DNA from: Rhizobium sp. TH135
Lineage (GTDB): Bacteria > Pseudomonadota > Alphaproteobacteria > Rhizobiales > Rhizobiaceae
DNA length: 64,000 nucleotides
Reading direction: 5' to 3'
Assembly (NCBI RefSeq): GCF_002855515.1
Contig: NZ_PKRP01000007.1
Location: forward strand, 1 to 64,000
The translations under genes and the position numbers were made by a program. Numbering within the stretch: position 1 is the stretch's first letter; the number at the start of each line of letters is the position of its first letter. This document shows, in pieces, positions 16,431 through 25,766 of the stretch. A model generated the notes under the pieces. It searched no databases. It was given only the letters and a program-made list of their open reading frames with translations, and was not told where the DNA came from.

Positions 16431-17469
16431 GGCGACCACCCTGCGCAGTGTCAGCGGCCTCCTGTCCAAAGGCCTTGTTACGGCGGCTGAGGCAATGCAG
16501 CTTGATGCAGTCGCCGAGCGTTACGCCATTGCATTGACGCCGACCGTTCAGGCTTTGATTGATCCCACCGATCCTCACGATCCGATCGCCGCCCAATATG
16601 TGCCGACGGCCGCCGAACTTGTCGAACATCCCGACGAACGAGCAGACCCCATCGGCGACCATCCGCATTCTCCGGTCGAGGGCATCGTGCACCGCTATCC
16701 CGACCGCGTCCTGCTCAAGCTCGTGCATACCTGTCCGGTCTATTGTCGTTTCTGCTTCCGCCGCGAAATGGTCGGGCCGCAGGGCGACGGCAACCTATCT
16801 TCCGATGCCTTGAAGGCGGCACTCGATTACATCCGCGCCGACGAGCGGATCTGGGAAGTGATCTTCACAGGCGGCGATCCGCTGATCCTCTCGCCACGAC
16901 GCCTGCGCGCGGTCATGCAGGAGCTGGCGACGATCGCCCATGTCCGGATCGTTCGCATCCACACGCGAGTTCCGGCCGTCGATCCGGCGCGCATCTCCGA
17001 AGCCTTGACCGAGGCCCTGCAGACCGGCGGCAAGACGCTCTATCTCGCACTGCATGTGAACCATGCGCGCGAACTCACGCCAGAGGTTCGTGAGGCATGC
17101 ACCCGTCTGGTCGCAGCTGGCGTGCACCTGGTCAGTCAGAGCGTTCTGCTGAAAGGTGTCAACGACAATGCTGATACGCTTGCGGATCTCATGCGGGGCT
17201 TTGTCGAGATCGGCGTAAAGCCCTACTATCTCCACCATCCCGACATGGCGCCCGGCACCGGGCATTTCCGGCTCACCATCGCCGAGGGCCAGGCCATAAT
17301 GCGAGACCTGCGCACCAAGCTCTCCGGCCTCTGCATTCCGCACTACATCCTCGACCTGCCGGGCGGCCATGGCAAGGTTGAGATCGGTACGGATAGCCTG
17401 CGCCAAGTTGAACCAAATCGATACATCGTGCTCGACCGCCACGGCAAAGAACACGTCTACGAGGGCTAA
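16423..17469 (+). CDS. epmB: Lysine 2,3-aminomutase for EF-P (radical SAM)
   Basis: Converts L-lysine to (R)-beta-lysine, the substrate of EpmA. The radical SAM cluster is C104, C108 and C111 in CPVYCRFCFRR; the PLP lysine is probably Lys318 in LPGGHGKVEIG. At 348 residues it has the short EpmB form and not the clostridial catabolic length. It begins with TTG (16423), overlapping the end of epmA by 8 bp, so translation is coupled. No EpmC hydroxylase gene is seen nearby. Confidence 0.93.
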   Translation: MAEATTLRSVSGLLSKGLVTAAEAMQLDAVAERYAIALTPTVQALIDPTDPHDPIAAQYVPTAAELVEHPDERADPIGDHPHSPVEGIVHRYPDRVLLKLVHTCPVYCRFCFRREMVGPQGDGNLSSDALKAALDYIRADERIWEVIFTGGDPLILSPRRLRAVMQELATIAHVRIVRIHTRVPAVDPARISEALTEALQTGGKTLYLALHVNHARELTPEVREACTRLVAAGVHLVSQSVLLKGVNDNADTLADLMRGFVEIGVKPYYLHHPDMAPGTGHFRLTIAEGQAIMRDLRTKLSGLCIPHYILDLPGGHGKVEIGTDSLRQVEPNRYIVLDRHGKEHVYEG

Positions 17470-17629
17470 CTCGACCCCGATTGCAGCCGAAACGGCGAAA
17501 ACCGGCTCCTTTGCGCCGGCTCATGCAGCCCGTTCATTCTGATTTTACCGAAACGCTTAGCGGAAACTTTGTCTTTCCTCTGTAAGAAATCGCTCAATAG
17601 ATTTCGAACGTCCGATCGGAGGGAAAACG

Positions 17630-17881
17630 ATGAACGAAACCATTCGCACGTTGCTGGCCAAACTTGGTGGCCTCCCCGTCGCCGTCGAGACGCTTGCAGA
17701 CGAAGCTGATCTTTATGCAGCCGGCCTGTCGTCCTTCGCCTCTGTCCAGCTGATGCTGGGCCTCGAAGAAGCCTTCGATATGGAGTTTCCGGACCACCTC
17801 CTGAACCGCAAGTCCTTTGCCAGCATTGCCGCCATCGAGGCGACGGTCGCGACCATCGTCGGGGACAGAAAGGTCGCCTGA
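17630..17881 (+). CDS. Aminoacyl carrier protein (acyl-carrier-protein fold)
   Basis: An 83-residue acidic four-helix carrier protein. The phosphopantetheine site is Ser34 or Ser35 in DLYAAGLSSFASVQLML; the usual Asp-Ser-Leu is Leu-Ser-Ser, as in carrier proteins that partner stand-alone amino acid ligases. A GGAGGG ribosome binding site precedes the ATG. It is the first gene of a five-gene cluster and its stop overlaps the next start by one base. The ligase gene in the same cluster is of the family shown to load Gly or Ala onto such carriers, so this is its probable substrate. The upstream 160 bp presumably holds the cluster promoter. Confidence 0.85.
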   Translation: MNETIRTLLAKLGGLPVAVETLADEADLYAAGLSSFASVQLMLGLEEAFDMEFPDHLLNRKSFASIAAIEATVATIVGDRKVA

Positions 17882-19062
17882 TGGACCTCTCCTCCACATC
17901 GATGGACAAGAGGCTGAAGGCGCGCGCCTCACGCGTCGCGGCAATCGCCGCGATGCATGCAGACGACGTCGACAAGGCTGGGCGCTTTCCGAAAGAAGCC
18001 GTGGATGCCATGAAGGCTGAGCGACTGATGGGGATCCAGATCCCCGTCGATTGCGGCGGCGAAGGTCGCTCCACCTCGGAGATCGCCGAACTCTGCACCA
18101 TCATGGCCCAGGGCTGCGCTGCAAGCGCGATGATCTTCGCCATGCACCAGATCAAGGTCTCGAGCCTCGTCTCCCATGGCACTGAGGCGTCCTGGCACCG
18201 CGACTTCATGCACCGGATCTGCGCGGACCAATTCCTGCTGGGATCAGCCACCACCGAAGGCGGCATCGGCGGAAACCTGCGCAATTCGATCTGCGCCATC
18301 GAAGTTCAAGGCAATCACTGCCAGCTGGAGAAGGACGCGACCGTCATTTCCTACGGCAAACACGCCGACGCCATCCTGATCACATCACGCGCCCACAAGG
18401 ACGCCCCGCCGACCGATCAGGTGATGACGGTTTTCCTGAAAGATCAGTACACGCTCGAACAGACCCATGTCTGGGATACGCTCGGCATGCGAGGCACCTG
18501 CTCCGATGGCTTCCTGTTCAAGGGCGAGGCGCCTGCAGAACAGATCCTGCCCAAGCCCTTCGCCGAGATTGCCGCCCAGTCCATGCTGGCGAGTTCCCAT
18601 CTGCTCTGGAGCGCGCTCTGGTATGGCATCGCCGTGGATGCCTTCACCAAGGCCCAGACTTTCATCCGCGCTGCCGCCCGCAAGGCGCCGGGCACCCAGC
18701 CTCCAGGCCTTATTCAGCTAGCCGAGATGTCGAGCCAGCTTCAGGTGATCCGCTCCAACATCCAGTCGGGTCTCACCTCCTACGAGCAGGCCCTGAAAGA
18801 TCCCGACCGTCTATCCTCCATGGGCTTTGCGGTGGCGATGAACAACGTCAAGATCGCCTCCTCCGAGATGGTCCTGCCGGTCATCCATCAGGCGCTCAGG
18901 ATCTGCGGCATCATGGGCTACAAGAACGGCACGCCCTACAGCCTCGGCCGCCATCTGCGGGATGCGCATTCCGCCGAACTGATGATTTCCAACGACCGCA
19001 TTCTCGGCAACACGTCGACCATGCTGCTCGTGCACAAGCAAGAAACCGGATTGTTGGGGTAA
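17881..19062 (+). CDS. Acyl-CoA-dehydrogenase-fold flavoprotein of the carrier protein cluster
   Basis: A 393-residue protein with the acyl-CoA dehydrogenase fold: helical N-terminal domain, middle beta domain ([14 protein letters not shown] at about 120-133), C-terminal helical bundle. Coupled to the carrier protein gene by a one-base stop-start overlap and 4 bp ahead of the ligase gene. The canonical catalytic Glu of the YEGT motif is missing: after RDAHSAEL the sequence reads [11 protein letters not shown]. This is closer to the DszC-like oxygenase branch. By analogy with dehydrogenases that oxidise prolyl groups on carrier proteins, it may act on the aminoacyl-carrier thioester; that is inference. 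Confidence 0.8.
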   Translation: MDLSSTSMDKRLKARASRVAAIAAMHADDVDKAGRFPKEAVDAMKAERLMGIQIPVDCGGEGRSTSEIAELCTIMAQGCAASAMIFAMHQIKVSSLVSHGTEASWHRDFMHRICADQFLLGSATTEGGIGGNLRNSICAIEVQGNHCQLEKDATVISYGKHADAILITSRAHKDAPPTDQVMTVFLKDQYTLEQTHVWDTLGMRGTCSDGFLFKGEAPAEQILPKPFAEIAAQSMLASSHLLWSALWYGIAVDAFTKAQTFIRAAARKAPGTQPPGLIQLAEMSSQLQVIRSNIQSGLTSYEQALKDPDRLSSMGFAVAMNNVKIASSEMVLPVIHQALRICGIMGYKNGTPYSLGRHLRDAHSAELMISNDRILGNTSTMLLVHKQETGLLG

Positions 19063-19066
19063 CCAA

Positions 19067-19975
19067 ATGGATATGCAGGTGAGCTTTCTGGACCGCCTCT
19101 TCGAGAGCGGCCTTCTCATCGACACGGGCGTCGATGGCCTCTATGGCCGCAGCGGTCAGTTCGAAGACGTCATCGCCGCCTTTGAGCGCCTGATCGACAA
19201 GATCGGCGGCGCCGATGGCGCAGAAGCGATACGCTTCCCGCCCGGCATGAACCGCGCCTATTTCGAAAAGAGCGGCTACATGAAGAGCTTCCCGCAGCTC
19301 GCCGGCACCGTCCATTCCTTCTGCGGCAACGACCATGACCACATGAGCCTGCTCCAGTGCATGGAAGAGGGCAAGGATTGGACGAAGGAGCAGAAGGCGA
19401 CCGATATCGCGCTGACCCCAGCCGCCTGCTACCCGCTCTATCCGACCGTCGCCAAGCGCGGCCCGATCTCCATGGATGGCGGACTCTTCGACCTCCAGTC
19501 CTATTGCTTCCGCCACGAGCCGTCCAAGGATCCGGCCCGTCAGCAACTGTTCCGGATGCGCGAATATGTCTGCATGGGCACCGAAGCCCACGTCACGACC
19601 TTCCGCCAGACTTGGATGGATCGCGGCGTGGAGATGATGAAGTCGATCGGCCTCGACGTCGAGATCGACGTCGCCAACGACCCCTTCTTCGGCCGCGCCG
19701 GAAAGCTGCTTGCCAACAACCAGCGCGACCAGAACCTGAAGTTCGAGCTGCTCATCCCGGTCACCTCGCAGACCAACAAGACCGCCTGCATGAGCTTCAA
19801 CTACCACCAGGACGCCTTCGGCCAGAAATGGGGCCTCTCGCTCGCCGACGGCTCCGTGGCGCACACAGCCTGCGTCGGCTTCGGCCTGGAGCGCATCGCG
19901 CTGGCGCTTTTCGCACAGCATGGTCTGGATGTTGCAGCCTGGCCGGAAGCCGTGCGCAAGACGCTCTGGGGCTGA
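19067..19975 (+). CDS. Amino acid:[carrier protein] ligase (atypical seryl-tRNA synthetase homologue)
   Basis: A 302-residue class-II aminoacyl-tRNA-synthetase catalytic domain without any tRNA-binding domain. Related Bradyrhizobium and Agrobacterium enzymes activate Gly or Ala and transfer it to the phosphopantetheine of a small carrier protein. Cys121, Glu166 and Cys269 have the same spacing as the zinc ligands I recall for the Bradyrhizobium enzyme (131, 176, 279). Motif 2 lies in [16 protein letters not shown] to RMREYVC, motif 3 is [12 protein letters not shown]. The carrier protein gene is two genes upstream in the same operon. The final product of such clusters is not known. Confidence 0.9.
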   Translation: MDMQVSFLDRLFESGLLIDTGVDGLYGRSGQFEDVIAAFERLIDKIGGADGAEAIRFPPGMNRAYFEKSGYMKSFPQLAGTVHSFCGNDHDHMSLLQCMEEGKDWTKEQKATDIALTPAACYPLYPTVAKRGPISMDGGLFDLQSYCFRHEPSKDPARQQLFRMREYVCMGTEAHVTTFRQTWMDRGVEMMKSIGLDVEIDVANDPFFGRAGKLLANNQRDQNLKFELLIPVTSQTNKTACMSFNYHQDAFGQKWGLSLADGSVAHTACVGFGLERIALALFAQHGLDVAAWPEAVRKTLWG

Positions 19976-19982
19976 ACCCGCA

Positions 19983-20948
19983 ATGACATCGGTCTTCCCC
20001 GGCCTCGATCCGGAAACCTACGCTTCCCATGCGCTCCACAATCAGGAGCGCATGTGGCCGGAAACCAATTGCTATGTGGATCTCTGGATCGAGGTACTGG
20101 CCGCAGCAGGCTTTACCCCGGAAGCCATGCTCGGCTTCACGCTGACCCAGGATTTCGAAGGTGACCAGTTCACCTTCTTCAAGGTGCCGCTAGAGGATCT
20201 CGAAGAGCTCTACGACATCAGGGTGACCGAGCTTGCCATCTTCGACACGGTCGAGAGCCACGTCTCCGCGCAGATTGCTCGTGGCCGCCTCTGCCTCGTC
20301 GAGATGGACAGCCACTTCATGCCCGATACGCAAGGTGTCGGCTACCGGCAGGAGCACGGCAAGACGACCGTCGGCATCAATCGGCTCGACATCGCGAACC
20401 GCGTCATGGATTATTTCCACAACGGCGGCTTCTTCCGCCTTGAGGGAGAGGATTTCGACGGCGTCTTCCAGCGCAATCTTCCTGAAGGCACCCTGCCCTT
20501 TCTCCCCTACACCGAATTCGCCAAATTCCCGAAGACACAGTCCTCGAGCGCTCACCAACGGACAACGGCGACCGCTCTTCTGCGCCGACATTTCACGCGC
20601 CGACCCGACGACAATCCGATCGCCGAATTCGCTTCCGTATTCCCGAAACAGGTCGAGGCGGTCGCCGAACGCCCCTTTGGCTATTTCCACAAATACGCCT
20701 TCAACACGCTGCGCCAGTTCGGCGCCAATTTCGAACTGCTGGCAAGCCACCTTGCCTGGCTGGACGAGAAAGCGCATGGGAACGCCATTGCCGAAGCGCT
20801 TAAGATCAGCGAATGCGCCAAGACGGTTCAGTTTCAGCTTGCCCGCGCGGTGACCCGCAAGAAATTCGATCCGCTGGCAACGGCCCTTGATCCGGCCATT
20901 GCGGCCTGGGAGCGGCTGATGGATGATCTGGGCCAGAGGCTGACGTGA
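19983..20948 (+). CDS. DUF1839 family protein
   Basis: A 321-residue soluble protein without signal peptide or membrane segment. The N-terminus (ETNCYVDLWIEVLAAAG) and the central GYRQEHGKTTVGINRLDIAN and YFHNGGFFRLEGEDFDGVF stretches are typical of DUF1839, which I know only as a neighbour of the amino acid:[carrier protein] ligase. One cysteine (Cys18 in NCYVDLW) with histidines nearby could support a transferase or thioesterase role, but this is a guess. Starts 7 bp after the ligase stop. Confidence 0.75.
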   Translation: MTSVFPGLDPETYASHALHNQERMWPETNCYVDLWIEVLAAAGFTPEAMLGFTLTQDFEGDQFTFFKVPLEDLEELYDIRVTELAIFDTVESHVSAQIARGRLCLVEMDSHFMPDTQGVGYRQEHGKTTVGINRLDIANRVMDYFHNGGFFRLEGEDFDGVFQRNLPEGTLPFLPYTEFAKFPKTQSSSAHQRTTATALLRRHFTRRPDDNPIAEFASVFPKQVEAVAERPFGYFHKYAFNTLRQFGANFELLASHLAWLDEKAHGNAIAEALKISECAKTVQFQLARAVTRKKFDPLATALDPAIAAWERLMDDLGQRLT

Positions 20949-20958
20949 GGACTGACAC

Positions 20959-23427
20959 ATGACGGGGACAATCTATCTGGGGGCGGATACACGTCCTCTG
21001 GAGCACGGCTGGACCCTCATGGTGACGGAGGCGGGGCGTTACGCTGTCCCATCAGATCTTCCCCGCACTGCATTCCACATTCGCGCTTCCGTGCCCGGAA
21101 CGGCAGCCGGTGCACTGACCGATGCGAGCCTTTACGATCCCGCCAATCCAAGCCCCCTGCATGACAAGGATGTCTGGTATCTTCGCTCTCTGGCAGGGGA
21201 GACGCCCGGCTCTGCAATCCTGCGCTTCCAAGGTCTGGCGACCATCGCAGACGTCTTCGTCAACGGCGCATTGCGGCACGCAAGCGTCAGCATGTTCGAA
21301 CCCCTCGATCTCGCGCTCGAGCTCTCAGGCGAAGACGAATTGGCGATCTGTTTTCGCGCGTTACAGCCCCATCTTGACCAGAAGGGCCCAAGGGCACGCT
21401 GGCGCCCACAGATGATGGATCATCAGGGACTGCGTCTCGTGCGCACCACCCTGCTCGGCCGCATGCCGGGCTGGTGTCCCGAGATCCATCCCGTTGGCCC
21501 CTACCGGCCGATTTCTCTCATTCGTCCGTCGCGCGACGCGGTCTCCGGTCTGCGCATTAAAGCCGATCTCGACGATTTCGGCACCGGACACCTGACGGTT
21601 GAACTGCAGGAACTGACGGGCGCTGAGATGGCGATCCTCTGCTGCGGCCGCACGGCCCAGCTCGAGCGGAAGCCAGACGGGCGCATGACGGCGCGACTTG
21701 AACTGCCTGCCGTGGCCGCTTGGTGGCCAAGAACCCATGGCGAGCCGACACTCCACGATGTGACGCTGGCGATAGATGGACGCATCCACCCCCTCAAACT
21801 TGTCGGCTTTCGACGGATCGAGGTGGACCACGACGAAGACGGCAAGGGTTTCGGGCTGAAGGTCAACGGCGTGCCGGTCTTCTGCCGCGGCTCCGTCTGG
21901 ACCAGCGCCGACCTTCTGCCACTGTCGGGCTCCGCCGAAGCCTATGCGCCTTGGCTCGCTTTGGCCGCCGAAGCCAACATGAACATGATCCGCGTCGGCG
22001 GAACCATGACCTATGAGAGCGCCGACTTCTTCCGTCTTTGCGACCAACTGGGCATCATGGTCTGGCAGGACCTGATGTTTGCGAATTTCGATTATCCCTT
22101 CGCCGACGAGTTCTTCGCCACGCGCGCAAAGACCGAAGTGGCAAGCCTCCTCGGCGAGCTTCAGGGCCACCCCTCGCTGGTCGTTGTCGCTGGAGGCAGC
22201 GAAGTCTTCCAGCAGGGTGCCATGCTGGGGCTTCCGGACCGCATCTGGAAAGGCGCGTTCTTCACCGAGACGTTGGCTCAGCTCGTCAAGGACTACCGCC
22301 CGGACGTGGCCTACGTCCCGAACTCACCCTATGGCGGCAGCATGCCATTCGCTCCGAATGAGGGTGTCACCCACTACTACGGCGTCGGCGCCTACCAACG
22401 CCCCCTCGAAGACGCCCGACGCGCCAATGTCCGCTTTGCCGCCGAGTGCCTTGCCTTTGCGCATGTTCCGCAGCAGCGCACTCTCGACGCTCACCTGCCG
22501 GTATCCCCGGTGCATGATCCCAGATGGAAGGCGCGGGTTCCCCGTGATCGCGGCGCGTCCTGGGACTTCGAGGATGTGCGAGACCACTATCTCGGCGAAC
22601 TCTATGCCGTCGAACCCGCGCGACTGCGCCGAGAAGATCCGGCCGCCTATCTCGACCACGCCCGTGCCACGACGGCGGAGGTCGTCACCGAGACCTATGC
22701 CGAATGGCGCAGGACTGGATCATCCTGCCGCGGCGCGATCACCTGGACTTTCCAGGACCTTCAGGCCGGCCCCGGCTGGGGCGTGATCGATGCAACGCGA
22801 GAGCCGAAATCCGTCTGGTATGCCTTGAAGCGGGCCTTCCGCCCGATCCAGGTGCTCCTGACGGATGAAGGAACGAATGGGCTTGATATCCACGTCATCA
22901 ACGAGACCGCAGCAAGTCGAAGCGTGACGCTCGAAATTGCCTGCCTGCGCGACGGCGCTCAGCCGGTGATATCGGCAAGCCGGGCGATGTCACTGGACGG
23001 CCGATCTGCCCATCTCATCCCAGCCACCGACCTGTTCAGTGCATTTTTCGACACGACCTATGCCTATCGCTTTGGCCCACCATCACACGACGTGACGGTG
23101 GCAAGATTGATCGACAGCGAAGGATCGGTCGTATCGGAAGCATTCCATTTTCCGCTGGGCCGCCCTGCGGCGAAGCATGCCGCCCGCATCGAACACGAAC
23201 TCCACAGGATCGATGGCGTTTGGTGGATTGGCCTGACGACGAACCAGTTTGCCCAATCCGTGCACCTCGATTTCGAGCATTTCCGCCCCGAGGACGACTG
23301 GTTCCACCTGGCGACCGGACGCACGAAACGGATCAGGCTCTACCCGCGCGAGGGTGCCGATCAGTCCCGACGGCCTGAAGGCACACTCCGCCATCTCGGC
23401 AGCCGCTCGATCCAGACCTTGTCTTGA
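20959..23427 (+). CDS. Glycoside hydrolase family 2-type protein (beta-mannosidase-like)
   Basis: An 822-residue cytoplasmic protein (no signal peptide) with the GH2 layout: sugar-binding jelly roll (about 30-190), Ig-like domain (about 195-290), TIM barrel (about 290-620) and C-terminal beta domains. The probable acid/base is Glu415 in VVVAGGSEVFQQG, where most family members have Asn-Glu; the nucleophile is probably Glu496 in RFAAECLAFAH. The serine before Glu415 is unusual. WTSADLLP and MIRVGGTMTYES support the mannosidase branch. It starts 10 bp after DUF1839 and is the last gene of the carrier protein cluster, suggesting a glycoconjugate substrate. Confidence 0.8.
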   Translation: MTGTIYLGADTRPLEHGWTLMVTEAGRYAVPSDLPRTAFHIRASVPGTAAGALTDASLYDPANPSPLHDKDVWYLRSLAGETPGSAILRFQGLATIADVFVNGALRHASVSMFEPLDLALELSGEDELAICFRALQPHLDQKGPRARWRPQMMDHQGLRLVRTTLLGRMPGWCPEIHPVGPYRPISLIRPSRDAVSGLRIKADLDDFGTGHLTVELQELTGAEMAILCCGRTAQLERKPDGRMTARLELPAVAAWWPRTHGEPTLHDVTLAIDGRIHPLKLVGFRRIEVDHDEDGKGFGLKVNGVPVFCRGSVWTSADLLPLSGSAEAYAPWLALAAEANMNMIRVGGTMTYESADFFRLCDQLGIMVWQDLMFANFDYPFADEFFATRAKTEVASLLGELQGHPSLVVVAGGSEVFQQGAMLGLPDRIWKGAFFTETLAQLVKDYRPDVAYVPNSPYGGSMPFAPNEGVTHYYGVGAYQRPLEDARRANVRFAAECLAFAHVPQQRTLDAHLPVSPVHDPRWKARVPRDRGASWDFEDVRDHYLGELYAVEPARLRREDPAAYLDHARATTAEVVTETYAEWRRTGSSCRGAITWTFQDLQAGPGWGVIDATREPKSVWYALKRAFRPIQVLLTDEGTNGLDIHVINETAASRSVTLEIACLRDGAQPVISASRAMSLDGRSAHLIPATDLFSAFFDTTYAYRFGPPSHDVTVARLIDSEGSVVSEAFHFPLGRPAAKHAARIEHELHRIDGVWWIGLTTNQFAQSVHLDFEHFRPEDDWFHLATGRTKRIRLYPREGADQSRRPEGTLRHLGSRSIQTLS

Positions 23428-23460
23428 GCGAGCGGTGCAGCCTCGGTGATTTGGGTGTAA

Positions 23461-24585
23461 TCAAGTGTCGGTAGCGTGGAAAAGCTGTGCGACCACTTCT
23501 TCCCACGTCAGAATGTCGGACGTATCGATAGAGAAGTGGTCCATAACCTTCGCGCGTTCGAAGGCTTCCCGCATTGAGGTCGGATCATCGGGTTCGTAGG
23601 CACACACATTATCGCGACCGGCGGCTGCAAAACGCGGCGCCACGATCGGCAAATGGCAGTAGCTGTACTGTATCATCTTCAGGCTGGACTGACTGAGATA
23701 GTCCGCGCCGGCGCCCGGCCGATAAGGCGCAATCCCGACATCGGCGAACTTGATGAAGGGGACGATCGTCCCGAATGAAACTTCTCCATGCACCACGATA
23801 TTGCCCCGGGGCTGCAGCGGCTGCGCCTTTTTCCCGAAGAGATGGAAGGTCCAGTCCGGATTGGCGACAGCCAGAGTCTCGATGAGCCCGGCGTCGAACA
23901 TCATGTCACCGACGCTGATGGCGTGACGATCACCCTGATAGGGACTGACGGCAGCCTCATCGAACAGCGTCTTGCTGATCCCGTGGGGCACGAAGACGAC
24001 ACGATCCTGGGAGGCGAAATCGCCACGCATGGCCTCCGCCATGATCCGGATCCGGTCATAGAGCGGTAGCGTCCTGTTCAGCTCTTCGATCACGCAGGGA
24101 TGCACCCGGATCGTCTCCAGCCGATCCGCGGCATGGTAGATGAACTTGGCTTTTGGCGCATGCTGGCGAAGATACCGCGTCAGCAGCGGTGAAGGCCCGC
24201 TTTCGATGACGATGTGGGAATAGTCTGACAGGCGATCGATGACTGCCTTCGGCAGAAAATGCCCGTATCGCCTGTAGATCGGCGAGACCACCGCGTTGAG
24301 CCAGCCGAAGCGCAGGTTGACCGGGTGAAACGGCGCAAACCAGACGAACTCCTCGAGCCGCTCGTCAAGGCGAAACCAGGTGTTGATGGGGCGCGTCAGG
24401 GCATGCTTGTAGCGGCCATCACGAATGAAGCGGCTGATCGGGCTGAGACGGCAGATCAGGAAATCGACGGCGGCACCTTCCGCGCGCAACTGATCCGACA
24501 TGAAATGAAGGTCGACGCGGCGAGGCGCATCAGCGAAGTGATGGCCGGAAACGACCAGTATCCGCTTGGACGAGGATTTCATCAC
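23461..24585 (-). CDS. GumK-like glycosyltransferase (GT70-type)
   Basis: A 374-residue GT-B enzyme. It resembles Xanthomonas GumK, the glucuronosyltransferase of xanthan synthesis: GHHFADAPRRVDLHFMSDQL near the N-terminus, YHAADRLETI (the Asp matching the proposed catalytic base of GumK), SVGDMMFDAGLIE, then FADVGIAPYRPG and SQSSLKMIQYSYCHLPIVAP in the donor domain. No membrane helix; GumK-type proteins attach peripherally to the inner membrane. Donor and acceptor are not determined. It overlaps the upstream GT4 gene by 4 bp and converges on the GH2 gene with 33 bp between. Confidence 0.82.
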   Translation of the reverse strand: MMKSSSKRILVVSGHHFADAPRRVDLHFMSDQLRAEGAAVDFLICRLSPISRFIRDGRYKHALTRPINTWFRLDERLEEFVWFAPFHPVNLRFGWLNAVVSPIYRRYGHFLPKAVIDRLSDYSHIVIESGPSPLLTRYLRQHAPKAKFIYHAADRLETIRVHPCVIEELNRTLPLYDRIRIMAEAMRGDFASQDRVVFVPHGISKTLFDEAAVSPYQGDRHAISVGDMMFDAGLIETLAVANPDWTFHLFGKKAQPLQPRGNIVVHGEVSFGTIVPFIKFADVGIAPYRPGAGADYLSQSSLKMIQYSYCHLPIVAPRFAAAGRDNVCAYEPDDPTSMREAFERAKVMDHFSIDTSDILTWEEVVAQLFHATDT

Positions 24586-25766
24586 GCAAACGCCTCCTGC
24601 AGCCGCGGTCCGAGAACCTCGCGATAAAGAGCAACATGCTGATCACAGACCCCGTCCCACCCGTGCTGGGACGCTCCCGAAATCATCTGCGATCGAAGCG
24701 CAGCAGAGCTTGAGAGGCGCTGGAACGCCGCTTCGATAGCAGAAGCAGCAAGGTCGGGTCGGGAGAAATCGGTGACAACGAGGCCCTGATGTCGGGCAGC
24801 GAGTGCTTGATAGGCTTCGTTGCCGTGAAGCACAGGCACCAGCCCGGCACTCATCGCTTCGACGGCGACGAGGCCGAACCCCTCGTACTCCGAGGCCGAG
24901 ACGAAAAGAGACGACTGTGCCAGGACTTTGCGCACGTCATTATTGCTAATGCCGACATGCAGACGGATGACGTTTTCAAGCCCCCGTGCCGCAATCGCCC
25001 CCCGAAGATCTGCTTCCGTCTGATCGGAAGGAGAGCCGACAATGTCGAGCTGCCAGCCAGGCGCCAAGTCTCTGAGAGCAGCCATGGTCTCGATCAGCCG
25101 GTCGAGCCGTTTGTTCACGGAGAACCGACCGATCGTCACCATCCGGCGCATCGGCGCTTCGCTGGCGAGCCCTGCAAATTTCCCGATATCCACGCCGTTT
25201 TCGATCAGGCGCACTTTAGCTCCGGCAATCGGCTCGAACATCCGCAGATCAGACTGGCTGCAACATACGAGCGCGTCGTATCCCCATCCCGAGGCACGCG
25301 TTGCCGTGCCGAACCAGAGCTTCTTGATCGCAGCGTAATTCTTCGTATGAAAAAAGCCGCCATGCGTGGTGGCGACAAGCGGCTTGCGGTGAAACGGACG
25401 CGACCAGGCGAGGGCATCGTAGAAGAAGTCGATCCCATGCACATGCACGAGATCCGCATCGGCAATGTGGCGAAACACCTCGGGCGCAACCGGATACCGG
25501 CTGCTGCCACGCCAGGGAATACGCACCACCTCCACACCGTCGATGATCTCGGACGTAGGCAAGGCGACTTCAGGCGCCTGAAACAACCGGTCGAGCGTTA
25601 CCACCCGCACCGCGAAACCGCGATCGACCAGTGATCGGCTCAGATTGGACACGACGTCTTCCAGCCCACCCCGGCTCGGCGTGTATTGACGCACGATCTG
25701 CACGATCCGCGTTCCCCTGCCGAACCCTGGGACGCTCCTCGGCCGTGACGCGTTCATGCTTTCCAT
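24582..25766 (-). CDS. GT4-family glycosyltransferase
   Basis: A 394-residue retaining GT-B glycosyltransferase. N-terminal acceptor domain with IVRQYTPSRGGLEDVVSNLS; donor domain with IGRFSVNKRLDRLIETM and the GT4 signature SASEYEGFGLVAVEAMSAG (the EX7E glutamates). It overlaps the GumK-like gene (4 bp), so the two sugars are probably added in sequence, recalling GumH and GumK in xanthan. No polymerase, flippase or polyprenyl glycosyl-1-phosphate transferase is nearby. An alternative start is Met4 at 25757. Confidence 0.85.
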   Translation of the reverse strand: MESMNASRPRSVPGFGRGTRIVQIVRQYTPSRGGLEDVVSNLSRSLVDRGFAVRVVTLDRLFQAPEVALPTSEIIDGVEVVRIPWRGSSRYPVAPEVFRHIADADLVHVHGIDFFYDALAWSRPFHRKPLVATTHGGFFHTKNYAAIKKLWFGTATRASGWGYDALVCCSQSDLRMFEPIAGAKVRLIENGVDIGKFAGLASEAPMRRMVTIGRFSVNKRLDRLIETMAALRDLAPGWQLDIVGSPSDQTEADLRGAIAARGLENVIRLHVGISNNDVRKVLAQSSLFVSASEYEGFGLVAVEAMSAGLVPVLHGNEAYQALAARHQGLVVTDFSRPDLAASAIEAAFQRLSSSAALRSQMISGASQHGWDGVCDQHVALYREVLGPRLQEAFA

